64,000 nt of DNA from Balneola sp. MJW-20 (GTDB lineage: Bacteria > Bacteroidota > Rhodothermia > Balneolales > Balneolaceae). The notes under the pieces are model-generated. The model was not told the origin of the DNA. It was given only the letters and a program-made list of their open reading frames with translations, and did not search any database. Each line of letters opens with the position of its first letter. Position 1 is the first letter of the stretch. The position numbers were made by a program, and so were the translations under genes. The DNA lies in the NCBI RefSeq assembly GCF_040811775.1, contig NZ_JBFNXW010000001.1, forward strand, positions 1-64,000. Direction: 5' to 3'. Below are positions 12,315 through 21,777 of this stretch, one piece after another.

Positions 12315-12968
12315 ATGCAGAAAAATACAGAAGAAAAAAAAGGCTGGCATATGCTGGAAATGGAGATCGGTATCACGACCTCCAGAGGTAATTGGTACAG
12401 GATCACCCGCGATGGGATCAACAAATATGTACCCGGTCTGCTCGAAGAAATCTCACTTGAAAAGATCATTCGAACGGCTGATATCTGGCTGGAAAGTGGT
12501 AATGGACTGGCATTGGTTTTATTTTTTATACTCAGCCTAAGTGGTACTGACCCCTATCTCAGTGGTGCCATTGCTCTCATGTTTTACCAGATATGTTACT
12601 GGAATGTGTCCCTGTTCTCGTTTCTGTTTCTGACCCCATTGGTCAGGCTGCTGAATAATGACGGGATACTCTATGTGAGTCAGGGTCTGGTATTAGCCTA
12701 TTTTTCTTATTCATCTATGTTTACAGCATTTTGGGTAGGGGTGGTAATATTTCTGCTGTTAAAAGTGAGGATACTGGGATTACTCACCGATTGGTTTGCT
12801 GATAAGTTTATTAAGATAAAACTGCCCAGAACCGACCGTCTGCTGAATATGATCCTGATCCGCTATGGTATGAGTGAAGGAAAGCTGACCGGAGATATGC
12901 AACGAATGGAAGACGATCTGATCAGAATTGCGAATTACCACAGAAAAGGAAAAAGTGAAAAAAAGTAG
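12315..12968 (+). CDS. Membrane protein of unknown function
   Basis: A 217-residue protein with a charged N-terminal region of about 65 residues, then three to four hydrophobic segments (LALVLFFILSLSG, ALMFYQICYWNVSLFSFLFL, LVLAYFSYSSMFTAFWVGVV) and a basic cytoplasmic tail. I recognise no family. It lies 30 bases after the ComF gene, and its end overlaps the start of the following lipoprotein gene, so the three are likely one transcript. An internal ATG twelve codons in is an alternative start. Confidence 0.75.
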   Translation: MQKNTEEKKGWHMLEMEIGITTSRGNWYRITRDGINKYVPGLLEEISLEKIIRTADIWLESGNGLALVLFFILSLSGTDPYLSGAIALMFYQICYWNVSLFSFLFLTPLVRLLNNDGILYVSQGLVLAYFSYSSMFTAFWVGVVIFLLLKVRILGLLTDWFADKFIKIKLPRTDRLLNMILIRYGMSEGKLTGDMQRMEDDLIRIANYHRKGKSEKK

Positions 12969-13551
12969 TACAACTTTTAGCCTGATCATCCTTGCAATGC
13001 TAACGTTTTCCTGTGTCTCACAGGACCCATTGATCGATGAGATCGCACCGTCTCATTTTGTTTTGCATACATCGGAAAGAGTCAACATCGAATCGTATAC
13101 AGATCATTTTTCTGATGAGGTCATCAAAAGTATTCAAAGAGACGACATCATCGGGCAGACCGGTGATGAACTGCTTAAACAGGTAATAAAAGGGTATCAG
13201 GATTTTACAGGTAATTATGAATATACCGACGAGCGGGAATTATCTGACTGGGTTATACAGGTGGATGAGATCACTGTCCGAAAAGGATTTATGAGTCTGA
13301 ATATTCCTCATCCCGGGCCGATCTACAAAGTAAGCATGATCGTAAGTTTCTGGGATAATAATGAGCTGAAGCATACTAAAACGTACAGTGCCAGGGCTAA
13401 TATGAGTCAGGTCAATTTTCCGGATGAAGCGGTTCACTGGATGAGTAAAGAAGAGAAAATGAATACAGAGTATCAGCTCAATACTTTTGAAAAGGCTTTA
13501 TTAGAGCTGTATCAGCAACTGTATTTTGAATCTTTTGGAATCTCTTTATAA
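12955..13551 (+). CDS. Putative lipoprotein of unknown function
   Basis: About 198 residues. The GTG at 12955 is preferred because AAGGA sits four bases before it and the protein then begins VKKSSTTFSL, a good lipoprotein signal ending in the lipobox LTFSC. The open frame also allows a TTG at 12928, which would put nine charged residues before the signal. The mature part is hydrophilic, with no motif I know. It overlaps the preceding membrane protein gene by 14 bases and abuts the histidine phosphatase gene exactly. It is probably anchored in a membrane facing the periplasm. Confidence 0.75.
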   Translation: MKKSSTTFSLIILAMLTFSCVSQDPLIDEIAPSHFVLHTSERVNIESYTDHFSDEVIKSIQRDDIIGQTGDELLKQVIKGYQDFTGNYEYTDERELSDWVIQVDEITVRKGFMSLNIPHPGPIYKVSMIVSFWDNNELKHTKTYSARANMSQVNFPDEAVHWMSKEEKMNTEYQLNTFEKALLELYQQLYFESFGISL

Positions 13552-14157
13552 ATGAAAACTCTGTTCATAATCCGACATGGAGAAACGGATGTAAATAAAG
13601 CTCAGAAGATACAGGGCCGTTCTATTAACGCATCTATAAATGATACAGGTTTCAGGCAGGCCAGTGCTGTAAATGATTATCTGAAATCCCATCCGGTTGA
13701 GCGAATCGTAGTAAGTAGTCTCAAAAGGACGATAGAGACTGCTGCTCCATTAATTGAGAGAGTCGGATTAGTACCTGAATCTTATACCGAGCTGGATGAG
13801 ATGAATTTCGGTGTACTTGAAGGGAAGGTATTTCCAAATATTCGGGATCAGATCGAGATCATACATCAGCAGTGGAGCAGCGGAAACACATCCTTCGCAC
13901 CTGATGAAGGAGAATCTCCTGAGGAAGTATTTCTGAGAGCCTCAGGGAAGGTGCATGAGATCCTCAAAGAAGCAGAGGAAGAACATATTGTATTTATTCT
14001 TCACGGGAGGCTGATCCGAATCCTGTTATCCGAATGGCTGGGGCTGGGATTAAAAAATATGCATCAGATCGAGCATACCAACGGAGGGATCAACCGATTA
14101 TTCTGGGATGGTGATCGATTTGAGGCAGAGATGCTGAATTATACCGGGCATCTTTAA
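13552..14157 (+). CDS. Histidine phosphatase family protein (phosphoglycerate mutase-like)
   Basis: A 201-residue enzyme of the histidine phosphatase superfamily. The catalytic motif RHGETD is at residues 8-13 with the phospho-accepting His9. The second arginine lies in SSLKRTIETA, the acid in MNFGVLEG, and the second histidine in FILHGRLIR. The substrate cannot be read from sequence; alpha-ribazole phosphatase and broad sugar-phosphate phosphatases share this form. Its start follows directly on the stop of the lipoprotein gene, which implies translational coupling. Confidence 0.88.
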   Translation: MKTLFIIRHGETDVNKAQKIQGRSINASINDTGFRQASAVNDYLKSHPVERIVVSSLKRTIETAAPLIERVGLVPESYTELDEMNFGVLEGKVFPNIRDQIEIIHQQWSSGNTSFAPDEGESPEEVFLRASGKVHEILKEAEEEHIVFILHGRLIRILLSEWLGLGLKNMHQIEHTNGGINRLFWDGDRFEAEMLNYTGHL

Positions 14158-14266
14158 AAGTACTGAATTCTGAATACTGCCCCCTTTATTCTTATCTTAT
14201 CAAATCTGAGAAACCATTTGCGGCTGTCATTGGTTTTAACTGCCAAAGCCTAATTTATATTTATTT

Positions 14267-14956
14267 ATGAGTGAAAAAGTAAGGTCGATGTTTGCGGACA
14301 TCGCAAGCGATTACGATCGGATAAACAGTATCTTATCATTCGGAGTGCATCATGCATGGAGAAAGAAGACGGTAGCTGAAAGCGGAGCTATTGAAGGAGA
14401 TCATGTACTGGATTGCGCAACCGGGACGGGTGACCTGGCCATCGAGTTCAAAAAGAAGGTCGGAAGCAAAGGTTATGTGTTGGGTACAGATTTTTGTGCA
14501 CCTATGATCGAGCCTGCTCCGGGAAAAGCGAAGGAAGAAGGGTTAGAGATCGACTTTGAGGTCGCTGATGCCATGAATCTTCCCTATGAGGACAATAAAT
14601 TCGATATAGCCAGCATCTCATTCGGAATCCGTAATGTTGATGATCCCCTGGTGGCCCTCAAAGATATGGCCAGGGTTGTAAAACCAGGCGGGCGTGTTGT
14701 TGTGCTTGAATTTGGCCAGCCTAAGGGTCTGATGAAGCTTCCATATGAGATGTATAGTCAGCATATCATGCCGGCGATCGGGGGATGGCTGAGTGGCAAC
14801 AGGGAGGCATATACCTATCTGCCTCGTACCAGTGCAGAATTTCCCGCCGGAGACCGGTTTCTGGCGATCATGGACAAAAGCGGTTCTTTTGAGAGCAGCA
14901 GAGCCGTAAAGCTAACGGGCGGAATCGCATATATCTATGTCGGAGTAGTTCAATAA
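14267..14956 (+). CDS. ubiE: Demethylmenaquinone methyltransferase (UbiE/MenG)
   Basis: A 229-residue class I methyltransferase that adds the last methyl group in menaquinone synthesis. The SAM-binding motif VLDCATGTGDLA is at about 47-58. Family marks YDRINSILSFGVHHAWR near the start, ISFGIRNVDD and the end GGIAYIYVGV are clear. In this group of bacteria menaquinone is the expected quinone, which would couple to the Sdh complex found at 31-35 kb. A 109-base gap separates it from the phosphatase gene, so it may have its own promoter. Confidence 0.95.
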   Translation: MSEKVRSMFADIASDYDRINSILSFGVHHAWRKKTVAESGAIEGDHVLDCATGTGDLAIEFKKKVGSKGYVLGTDFCAPMIEPAPGKAKEEGLEIDFEVADAMNLPYEDNKFDIASISFGIRNVDDPLVALKDMARVVKPGGRVVVLEFGQPKGLMKLPYEMYSQHIMPAIGGWLSGNREAYTYLPRTSAEFPAGDRFLAIMDKSGSFESSRAVKLTGGIAYIYVGVVQ

Positions 14957-14991
14957 TTGTATATTGCCCCACATTTTAAACAATCAGATCT

Positions 14992-15429
14992 ATGAAGATA
15001 GAAGAAATAAAAAAACTGCTGCCACACCGGTATCCTTTTTTGCTGGTAGACCGAGTACTTGTAATCGAAGAGGGTAGTATTAAAGCTCTTAAGAATGTAA
15101 CGGCCAACGAAGAATTCTTTAACGGCCATTTTCCCGGTGCTCCGATCATGCCGGGTGTTTTACAGGTAGAAGCACTGGCTCAGACCGGTGCCATCATGAT
15201 GATGAAAACTCAGGTAGATAACCCTGAGGATTACCTGATGGTTTTTACCGGTATCAATAATTGTAAGTTCAGAAAGCAGGTCGTGCCGGGTGACCAATTG
15301 ATCCTTGAAGTCGAAATGGGCAGTATCCGAAGAAACTTTGCTACCATGAAAGCAAAAGCTACTGTAGACGGTGAAGTGACCTGTGAACTGGAAGCCTCTG
15401 CAGCCATCGTGCCAAAGGAGAAGGCATGA
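14992..15429 (+). CDS. fabZ: 3-hydroxyacyl-ACP dehydratase FabZ
   Basis: A 145-residue hot-dog-fold dehydratase of fatty acid synthesis. It has the family opening [14 protein letters not shown], the catalytic His46 in [12 protein letters not shown] and Glu60 in VEALAQ. In many relatives FabZ is fused to LpxC for lipid A synthesis; here it is a single-domain protein between ubiE and panB, overlapping panB by 4 bases. A fused LpxC/FabZ may exist elsewhere in the genome. Confidence 0.95.
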   Translation: MKIEEIKKLLPHRYPFLLVDRVLVIEEGSIKALKNVTANEEFFNGHFPGAPIMPGVLQVEALAQTGAIMMMKTQVDNPEDYLMVFTGINNCKFRKQVVPGDQLILEVEMGSIRRNFATMKAKATVDGEVTCELEASAAIVPKEKA

Positions 15430-16256
15430 GTACCCAGAAATCTTCTGAGAAACCGCTAAAGATCACGACTCAGACTGTCGTAGACATGAAAAGCAAAGGA
15501 GAGAAGATCTCCATGCTTACAGCCTACGACTTCACCATGGCCAGTATTATTGACCACGCCGGAATCGAAATCATTCTGGTGGGGGATTCTGCCAGTAATG
15601 TGATGGCAGGGTTTGAGACCACCGTTCCAATGACCCTGGAACATATGATCTATCATACTTCCTGTGTGGTGAGGGGAGTAGACCGGGCACTGGTAATTGC
15701 GGACATGCCTTTCATGAGCTATCAGGTGACTTCTAAGGAAGCACTTATCAATGCCGGACGAATGATGAAAGAAGCCGGGGCTCATGCTATTAAAATGGAA
15801 GGCGGCAAACCGATCATTGATACAGTGAAGAAAATAGTTGATGCCGGTATTCCGGTGATGGGTCACCTTGGGCTTACACCGCAAAGTATTTATAAATTCG
15901 GAACCTACAAGGTTCGTGCTACAGAAGATGAAGAGGCAAAGGAACTGATCAGGGATGCCAAGCTTCTTGAAGAAGCCGGATGTTTCTCACTCGTGCTTGA
16001 AAAGATCCCAGCACAACTGGCTGCAAAAGTAACTGAGGAGCTTTCCATTCCTACCATAGGAATCGGCGCCGGGCCTCAGTGTGACGGACAGGTGCTGGTA
16101 TTACATGATATGCTTGGGCTCAATAAAGAATTTAATCCACGCTTTTTGCGTAGGTACGCTGATCTTAATTCGGTTATGACGGAAGCGGTACAGCAGTATA
16201 TCAAAGACGTAAAATCAAAAGACTTTCCAAATAAAGACGAGCAGTACGGCGGTTGA
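15426..16256 (+). CDS. panB: 3-methyl-2-oxobutanoate hydroxymethyltransferase
   Basis: A 276-residue ketopantoate hydroxymethyltransferase, the first committed enzyme of pantothenate and CoA synthesis. Typical motifs are [24 protein letters not shown], the catalytic region [20 protein letters not shown] and [22 protein letters not shown]. Length is normal. The start ATG overlaps the fabZ stop (ATGA), implying coupled translation. Together with coaBC and coaX in this window it covers a good part of the CoA pathway. Confidence 0.97.
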   Translation: MSTQKSSEKPLKITTQTVVDMKSKGEKISMLTAYDFTMASIIDHAGIEIILVGDSASNVMAGFETTVPMTLEHMIYHTSCVVRGVDRALVIADMPFMSYQVTSKEALINAGRMMKEAGAHAIKMEGGKPIIDTVKKIVDAGIPVMGHLGLTPQSIYKFGTYKVRATEDEEAKELIRDAKLLEEAGCFSLVLEKIPAQLAAKVTEELSIPTIGIGAGPQCDGQVLVLHDMLGLNKEFNPRFLRRYADLNSVMTEAVQQYIKDVKSKDFPNKDEQYGG

Positions 16257-16259
16257 TCT

Positions 16260-17024
16260 ATGTCCGACAATCCATTTATTCTGGTATGTAATGACGATGG
16301 AATTTTCTCACCTGGTATTCAGGCTCTTGCCGAAGTAGCCGATGAGTTCGGGGATGTTTATATCGTGGCACCGGATCGCCAGCAAAGCGCGGTCGGTCAC
16401 GCCATCACCATACAGGTTCCCCTGAGGTCCAGCAGCTTTAAAGTTGCTGATCGTTTCGACGGGGAAGCCGTGAACGGGACGCCGGCCGATTGCATCAAAC
16501 TGGCACACGGACAATTACTTGACCGAAAGCCGGATCTGGTGATCAGTGGGATCAATCACGGTTCGAATGCCGGGATCAATATTCTGTATTCCGGTACTGT
16601 TAGCGCTGCAACCGAAGCAGCTATTCTGGGATATCCGGCAATTGCCGTAAGCTGTACTGAATTTGAGGAAGAAGCAGATCTCAGCGGAAGCCAGGAAGCT
16701 GCAAGAAGAGTGATCCGTTATGTACTTGAAAACGGTCTGCCGGGGGGTACGGTACTGAACGTAAACGCACCTGCAGGTAAATTTCAGGGTATTGAGTGGG
16801 CCCGAATGGCCGATTCACGATATGTAGAAGAATACGAGGGCAGAAAAGATCCTTTTAACAGAGCTTATTACTGGCTAACCGGTAAATTCGAACTTCTGGA
16901 TGAAGGCAAGGATTCTGATATCCATATCCTGAAATCCGGAAAAGCGGCTGTCACTCCATTGCAGTACGATCTGACAGCATATGATATTCTGAACAATGCG
17001 GATCCCGGCAGTCTTGAGTCTTAA
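16260..17024 (+). CDS. surE: 5'/3'-nucleotidase SurE
   Basis: A 254-residue metal-dependent nucleotidase that removes phosphate from nucleoside monophosphates. The metal motif NDDG is at 11-14. Also present are the family signatures APDRQQSAVGHAIT, NGTPADC, VISGINHGSNAG and YSGTVSAATEAAI. It starts 3 bases after panB and ends the plus-strand gene row that begins with the ComF gene. Length is normal. Confidence 0.96.
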   Translation: MSDNPFILVCNDDGIFSPGIQALAEVADEFGDVYIVAPDRQQSAVGHAITIQVPLRSSSFKVADRFDGEAVNGTPADCIKLAHGQLLDRKPDLVISGINHGSNAGINILYSGTVSAATEAAILGYPAIAVSCTEFEEEADLSGSQEAARRVIRYVLENGLPGGTVLNVNAPAGKFQGIEWARMADSRYVEEYEGRKDPFNRAYYWLTGKFELLDEGKDSDIHILKSGKAAVTPLQYDLTAYDILNNADPGSLES

Positions 17025-17137
17025 GCTACGGTAAATTCAACGCCGGCCTAGTTATTCGGTCAAAGACGATTTTGTTTTATCTCATCGAAAATCTTTCAAC
17101 GTCCGGTTCATAATTACTCATGAATCATGATTTAAAA

Positions 17138-17989
17138 TCAATGCCCTTTTTCTGAGAGCATTAGCAGCAGGTCCCACCAGAATTTTTCATAGACCTTTTG
17201 CGTAGATTTGTTGACCTGAACATGCATCTGTGCCAGATGAGATAAAGGAACCGTTTCGACATGATCTCCCCATTGTGCACTTTTCACAGAAACGAAGGCA
17301 TCATTCGGCCCTTCTTTATCAAATATATGACTGTTCTGGAATTTGTAGACCGGATTCAGAGAGTGTTCCGTACCTTTTCCAACGGCAGCACTATAGGAAT
17401 AATAAGCTACCTCTTCATGATCCGGGTTCTCGGGATTGAACACTTCTTTAGTATAATCACAAGTTAGCTGCTCCAGAGATCCCAGGGCATCACTTTTGGT
17501 CTTTGGATACATATTATCCCCGAACCAATCGAACATTTCACTTAGTTTTTCAGTGACCAGCTCCGGTGCTTTCAGGATAAGGTCAGCCAGGCTGGACCCG
17601 TGATGAGGGGTTGCGATCGTGGTCAGGGAAGCAACATAATCGGAAGCATCAAGACCGGAGATCGCATTACGCATATCGAGTCCGCCCATACTGTGAGCTA
17701 CTACGTTCACTTTCTCACACTTATAATCTTCACAGAATTCCTTGATCAGACGAACCCAATTCTCCGCTCTGGTTTCTATACGCGCATAAGGAACTATGTT
17801 GGGAGCGATGGCAGGAATCCCGTGAGATCGCAGCTCCATGCAGGGATCATGCAATGGGCCAGAATTTATCACAGAACCGATTGCACCATATCCATGGCAA
17901 AGAAATACAGGGTACCTTAGCCGGATCAGATTGGGTTGTGGGTGTTCCTGTAATTCAAATCTCTTTAATAAGGTTATTCGGTCTGCCAT
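17138..17989 (-). CDS. Lipase-like alpha/beta hydrolase
   Basis: A 283-residue hydrolase similar to bacterial triacylglycerol lipases. The oxyanion strand is PVFLCHGYGA near residue 28-37, and the nucleophile is Ser100 in VAHSMGG. TIATPHHGSSLADL after it is typical of lipases, and His in SHLAQMHVQV near the end is a candidate third triad residue. No signal peptide is evident, so it is probably cytoplasmic or uses another route. It overlaps the upstream anchored protein gene by 16 bases, suggesting the pair work together. Confidence 0.85.
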   Translation of the reverse strand: MADRITLLKRFELQEHPQPNLIRLRYPVFLCHGYGAIGSVINSGPLHDPCMELRSHGIPAIAPNIVPYARIETRAENWVRLIKEFCEDYKCEKVNVVAHSMGGLDMRNAISGLDASDYVASLTTIATPHHGSSLADLILKAPELVTEKLSEMFDWFGDNMYPKTKSDALGSLEQLTCDYTKEVFNPENPDHEEVAYYSYSAAVGKGTEHSLNPVYKFQNSHIFDKEGPNDAFVSVKSAQWGDHVETVPLSHLAQMHVQVNKSTQKVYEKFWWDLLLMLSEKGH

Positions 17990-18429
17990 GATACCTCCTG
18001 ATATACCTCGAGTGTATCCAGGCTCAGATCAGTATATACACGGATGGTTCTGACTACACTGTTATATTTATACAAATAGATATCCAGATCTTTTTCAGGT
18101 AAGGTTACTTTTGAAGGTGATTCAAATCCTGATCCGTGTATACGTTTATTGAGATCATAATGTAAGAGCGTTTTGGAAAATCGCTGCGGGACCCTGACAC
18201 GGTAGGTCTTTCGGGTAAAAACGGTGTCAAGGGGAGTGGAAGACACCCGGTAATGAGCTCTTTGAATGTTGTGGTCACTCAGAGTGGCAACGATCACAGA
18301 ATCCAAACCATCCATTGTCTGAATGCTTCTTGCATTATTCACCGGAGTATGAACAAGCATCACTGCACTAGCAATGCATGACAGAGCCAGCAAAGCAGTT
18401 ATCCATTTTTTCCTGTTGATACGTCGCAA
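17974..18429 (-). CDS. Membrane-anchored protein of unknown function
   Basis: A 151-residue protein. A basic N-terminus and one hydrophobic segment (WITALLALSCIASAVMLV) act as a membrane anchor or signal, and the rest is a soluble, beta-rich domain with no motif I recognise. The only functional hint is its position: its last codons overlap the start of the lipase-like gene on the same strand by 16 bases. Confidence 0.7.
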   Translation of the reverse strand: MRRINRKKWITALLALSCIASAVMLVHTPVNNARSIQTMDGLDSVIVATLSDHNIQRAHYRVSSTPLDTVFTRKTYRVRVPQRFSKTLLHYDLNKRIHGSGFESPSKVTLPEKDLDIYLYKYNSVVRTIRVYTDLSLDTLEVYQEVSWQTE

Positions 18430-18505
18430 ATGTTAAAAGCTGAATGAATGTTGAAAACTTTAGTCTTAAGTTACGGCTTAAATTGAACTATAATATAAAA
18501 AAAGG

Positions 18506-19651
18506 ATGTCCTTCAGGATACAAACCGTAAAAAACTCAGAGGATATCAGAGCGTTTCAGAGGCTCCCCTTTGATCTCCATGGTGACAATGAGCAGTGGTG
18601 TCCTCCCTTTCGCGAAGAGATCGAAAAGATCTTTGATGAGAAAAGGAATGAGCGATTCCGAAGAGGGGGCGAGTGTGAACGTTTTATTGTACTGGAGGAC
18701 GGGCTAACCATAGGACGATTTTCGCTGTTTACCGATCCTGAAAAAGATGAGCGATATGATCCCAAACTCGGTGGAATGGGACTGCTGGAATTAGCAGATA
18801 AAGAAGGGATCATGGGTGAGATCATTAAATTTGCCAAAGAATGGTTTACTATGCGGGGCTATCATGGATTCCGCGGACCCATTAATTTTGGAGAAAACGA
18901 CCGATACTGGGGTGTGCAGTTAACCGGATTCGATAGTCCGAACGTTTATGGTATGCTCACTCACGCACCCTACTATGAATCACATGTGGAATCTACTAAT
19001 CCTGAAAAATTCGATGATCTCTATATGTATAACCGGAAGATCATGGATGAGATCCCTGAACGATTAAAAAGGATCACTGACCGACTGATTAACAGGGAAG
19101 GAGTAGAGATCCGGCCGATCTCTAAAAAAGATCTTGAAACAGACGGTGAATACATCCGGCAGATCTATAACACAGCTTTCTCGGATCAGGTCGTGCAGGA
19201 GAGAGAGGAAGAATTTACAGGGATCTCAAGAGAAACCATCCGGCAGACCATACAAAAGGTTAAGCCGGTACTTATGCCGGAAACATCACCTATAGTTTTC
19301 ATAGACGGTGAGCCGGCATCTTTTCTGGTTTCCGTACCCGATATGAATGAAATATCAGTTAAAACCGGTGGTGAACTCAGGTGGTGGCATTTGCCCCGGG
19401 TTCTAACCATAAAGAAAAAGGTGAGTCGCATACGGCCTTTGGCATTTGGGACAGTTCCAAAACACAGAGGAAAAGGGCTTGAAGCACTGATCTGGCGGTT
19501 TGGAATTGAACAGCTCCGTATTCACTATCCGAACGTAAAAGAAATGGAAGGAGGTTTTGTCAGTGAGAAAAACTGGATCATGCGACGAAGCCTGGAAGCA
19601 CTCGGCTGTACGATTTCCAAGACCTACAGGGTTTATAAATGGATTTTTTAG
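18506..19651 (+). CDS. GNAT-like acetyltransferase family protein, long form
   Basis: A 381-residue protein of a type common in Bacteroidota and labelled N-acetyltransferase. The N-terminal half has the phrases PFDLHGDNEQWCPPF and GFRGPINFGENDRYWG. The C-terminal half (about 240-370) resembles a GNAT fold, with the acetyl-CoA-type loop GTVPKHRGKGLEALIW and the ending NWIMRRSLEALGCT. The substrate is unknown. It stands alone between divergent and convergent neighbours. Family assignment is moderate; the real-gene call is firm. Confidence 0.8.
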   Translation: MSFRIQTVKNSEDIRAFQRLPFDLHGDNEQWCPPFREEIEKIFDEKRNERFRRGGECERFIVLEDGLTIGRFSLFTDPEKDERYDPKLGGMGLLELADKEGIMGEIIKFAKEWFTMRGYHGFRGPINFGENDRYWGVQLTGFDSPNVYGMLTHAPYYESHVESTNPEKFDDLYMYNRKIMDEIPERLKRITDRLINREGVEIRPISKKDLETDGEYIRQIYNTAFSDQVVQEREEEFTGISRETIRQTIQKVKPVLMPETSPIVFIDGEPASFLVSVPDMNEISVKTGGELRWWHLPRVLTIKKKVSRIRPLAFGTVPKHRGKGLEALIWRFGIEQLRIHYPNVKEMEGGFVSEKNWIMRRSLEALGCTISKTYRVYKWIF

Positions 19652-19704
19652 GTTGGAGGTTTGAGAGTTGACATCCTCCATTAAAAAAAAGTACTAACCA
19701 GTAT

Positions 19705-20901
19705 TTAATATCTGTTCCTAAAGATCTTATTCAAGAGGATTCGTCCCAGATCCTTTTTGGTGGCTTTAAATTGCTCGTCGGAAGTTTTACTCAGCAGATG
19801 GACCTTATTTAGATCCGACCCGAACCCGGAATCTTGGTCGTTGAGGGAGTTCGCGATGATATAATCAGCATTCTTTTCATCCAGTTTAGTTCGGGCATTT
19901 CGAAGCAGGTTTTCCGTCTCCATCGCAAATCCGATCAGGATCTGTTCCTCTTTTTTGTTTTCTCCTAGCCATTTTAGAATATCCTGTGTTCTCTTTAATC
20001 TGATCTCTGATCCGCTTTCGGACTTCTTAACTTTATGTTCGTGAACTTCAGAGGGGGTGAAATCAGCCACTGCGGCAGACATGATTACTATATCTGCATC
20101 CTGATACTCTTTTACGGCATCAAACATCTGAGCAGCACTGGTTACGGGCACTCTTCGGAGGTCGTCGGGGGCTGCAACCGATAGCGGACCATGTATCAGT
20201 ATCACTTCAGCGCCGAGATCCCTTGCCGCCTCTGCCATAGCAATGCCCATTTTTCCTGAGCTTGGATTAGATATGAATCGTACGGGATCTAGGTATTCAC
20301 GGGTAGGTCCAGCCGTAACTAAAACTTTTTTACCCTCTAAAGGGCCTTCCATATTGCCTATGATATCCGAGGCAGATCTCAGAATGTCTTCGGTTTCTGG
20401 CAGTCTTCCTTTTCCCTCCAGGCCGCTGGCCAGGTAACCACTGGCTGGTTCAAGAATGTGATAGCCTTTTTGCTCCAGCTCTGTGAGGTTTTTCGACACC
20501 GAAGGGGACTCATACATCTCTCCGTCCATGGTCGGGCAGATGAGAATGGGGCAGCGGGCAGCAAGTACCGTGCTGGTCAGCATATTATCAGATATCCCGT
20601 GTGTGATCTTAGCCAGGGTGTTTGCGGTACAGGGTGCGATCACAAATAGATCGGCCCATTCTCCCCAGTATATGTGGCGGGTCCAGTCGTCCGACTGGCC
20701 TTCATCAGGAAAGATCTCAACAGCGACCTCATGGCCTGACAGGGAAGCAAAGGTGTCAGAACCAATAAAGCGGGTTGCTGAAGGAGTCATAGTAACTCTG
20801 ACTTCGGCACCCGCTTTTTGAAATTCTCTCAGTAAGTATGCAGCCTTATAAGCTGCAATTCCTCCGGTTACACCGAGAATGATGCGTTTACCGGAGAGCA
20901 T
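19705..20901 (-). CDS. coaBC: Bifunctional phosphopantothenoylcysteine decarboxylase/synthetase
   Basis: A 398-residue fused CoA-synthesis enzyme. The CoaC flavoprotein domain (about 1-180) begins GVTGGIAAYKAAYLLREF. The CoaB synthetase domain begins near 190 with VLVTAGPTREYLDPVRFISN, carries SSGKMG and ends with VHLLSKTSDEQF. It joins cysteine to phosphopantothenate and then decarboxylates the product. It is the last gene of a yicC-gmk-rpoZ-coaBC operon with gaps of 2-5 bases, a widespread order in bacteria. Confidence 0.96.
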   Translation of the reverse strand: MLSGKRIILGVTGGIAAYKAAYLLREFQKAGAEVRVTMTPSATRFIGSDTFASLSGHEVAVEIFPDEGQSDDWTRHIYWGEWADLFVIAPCTANTLAKITHGISDNMLTSTVLAARCPILICPTMDGEMYESPSVSKNLTELEQKGYHILEPASGYLASGLEGKGRLPETEDILRSASDIIGNMEGPLEGKKVLVTAGPTREYLDPVRFISNPSSGKMGIAMAEAARDLGAEVILIHGPLSVAAPDDLRRVPVTSAAQMFDAVKEYQDADIVIMSAAVADFTPSEVHEHKVKKSESGSEIRLKRTQDILKWLGENKKEEQILIGFAMETENLLRNARTKLDEKNADYIIANSLNDQDSGFGSDLNKVHLLSKTSDEQFKATKKDLGRILLNKIFRNRY

Positions 20902-20903
20902 GA

Positions 20904-21194
20904 TTACTCCTCTTCTGGGCGACGGTAGTATATCTTATCGTCCTGCATTTCGTCTACTGATCTCTGAGTAGCGTGAGGGAGTACTTCAAAAGCTTTGGAA
21001 ATTTGTTCCTGCTCTTCGTTAAATGAGAATTCATCATCGTCTTCGAATCCTTCGAAGTATTTCAGTTTCTCATCCAGTTCCAGCTTTTCCTGAGCTGCGA
21101 TCTGACGAGCTCTCTTGGAAAGAATTACCAGTAATTCATATTTATTACCGGTTTTGAATTTCAGTTTCTCGATATCGAGAGTTTTAATAGGCAT
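20904..21194 (-). CDS. rpoZ: RNA polymerase omega subunit
   Basis: A 96-residue RpoZ/Rpb6-type protein. The core TGNKYELLVILSKRARQI is the omega signature helix that wraps the beta-prime C-terminus. The acidic tail is typical of the Bacteroidota form, which is more divergent than the Escherichia coli protein. The place between gmk and coaBC is the standard position of rpoZ and adds support. Confidence 0.9.
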   Translation of the reverse strand: MPIKTLDIEKLKFKTGNKYELLVILSKRARQIAAQEKLELDEKLKYFEGFEDDDEFSFNEEQEQISKAFEVLPHATQRSVDEMQDDKIYYRRPEEE

Positions 21195-21199
21195 GTTGC

Positions 21200-21772
21200 T
21201 TATTGATTATTCATGAAATCGGATACCAGCTTGTTGATCTCACTGTAAGCGGTATCCAGATCATCGTTAATAACGATCCGATCAAAACGATCGGCGTAAG
21301 TAAGTTCTTCTTCGGCTCGTTCAAGTCGCAGCCGAAGCGTTTCTTTATCTTCGGTGCCACGGGCAATGAGCCTTTCCTTCAGTGTTTGCAGTGAGGGAGG
21401 TTTAATAAAGATACTGAGACATTCATCTCCATAGATCTCTTTGACATTAACCGCACCTTTCACTTCCACGTCAAGAAGAATAAAATACCCTGAATTTAGT
21501 ATTTTATCAACCTCTGAGCGCAATGTACCATATCTCTTCCCGCCATAGAATTCCTCCCATTCCAGAAAATCTTTTTCCTCAATTCTCTTGCTGAATTCAT
21601 CATCAGACAGGAAAAAGTAATCTTTTCCATGAATCTCGCCTTCACGTGGCGGGCGGGTAGTAGCAGAAACGGAAAATTTAATATTGTCAAAATCCTTAAA
21701 CAGGCGCTTTGCCATAGTGCTTTTCCCGGAACCACTGGGAGCGACCAGAATGATGACCTTTCCCTTTTTCAT
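21200..21772 (-). CDS. gmk: Guanylate kinase
   Basis: A 190-residue kinase converting GMP to GDP. The P-loop APSGSGKST is at 11-19, followed by the GMP-binding region SATTRPPREGEIHGKDYFF and EFYGGKRYGT. Length is normal. It starts 5 bases after yicC and is followed by rpoZ 5 bases on. Confidence 0.97.
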   Translation of the reverse strand: MKKGKVIILVAPSGSGKSTMAKRLFKDFDNIKFSVSATTRPPREGEIHGKDYFFLSDDEFSKRIEEKDFLEWEEFYGGKRYGTLRSEVDKILNSGYFILLDVEVKGAVNVKEIYGDECLSIFIKPPSLQTLKERLIARGTEDKETLRLRLERAEEELTYADRFDRIVINDDLDTAYSEINKLVSDFMNNQ

Positions 21773-21777
21773 CTCCC

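Noticed and set aside
19652..19704. GGAGG / CCTCC inverted repeat between two convergent genes as a terminator
   Set aside because: Only five base pairs with a long loop, and the A-run lies on the wrong side for either strand.
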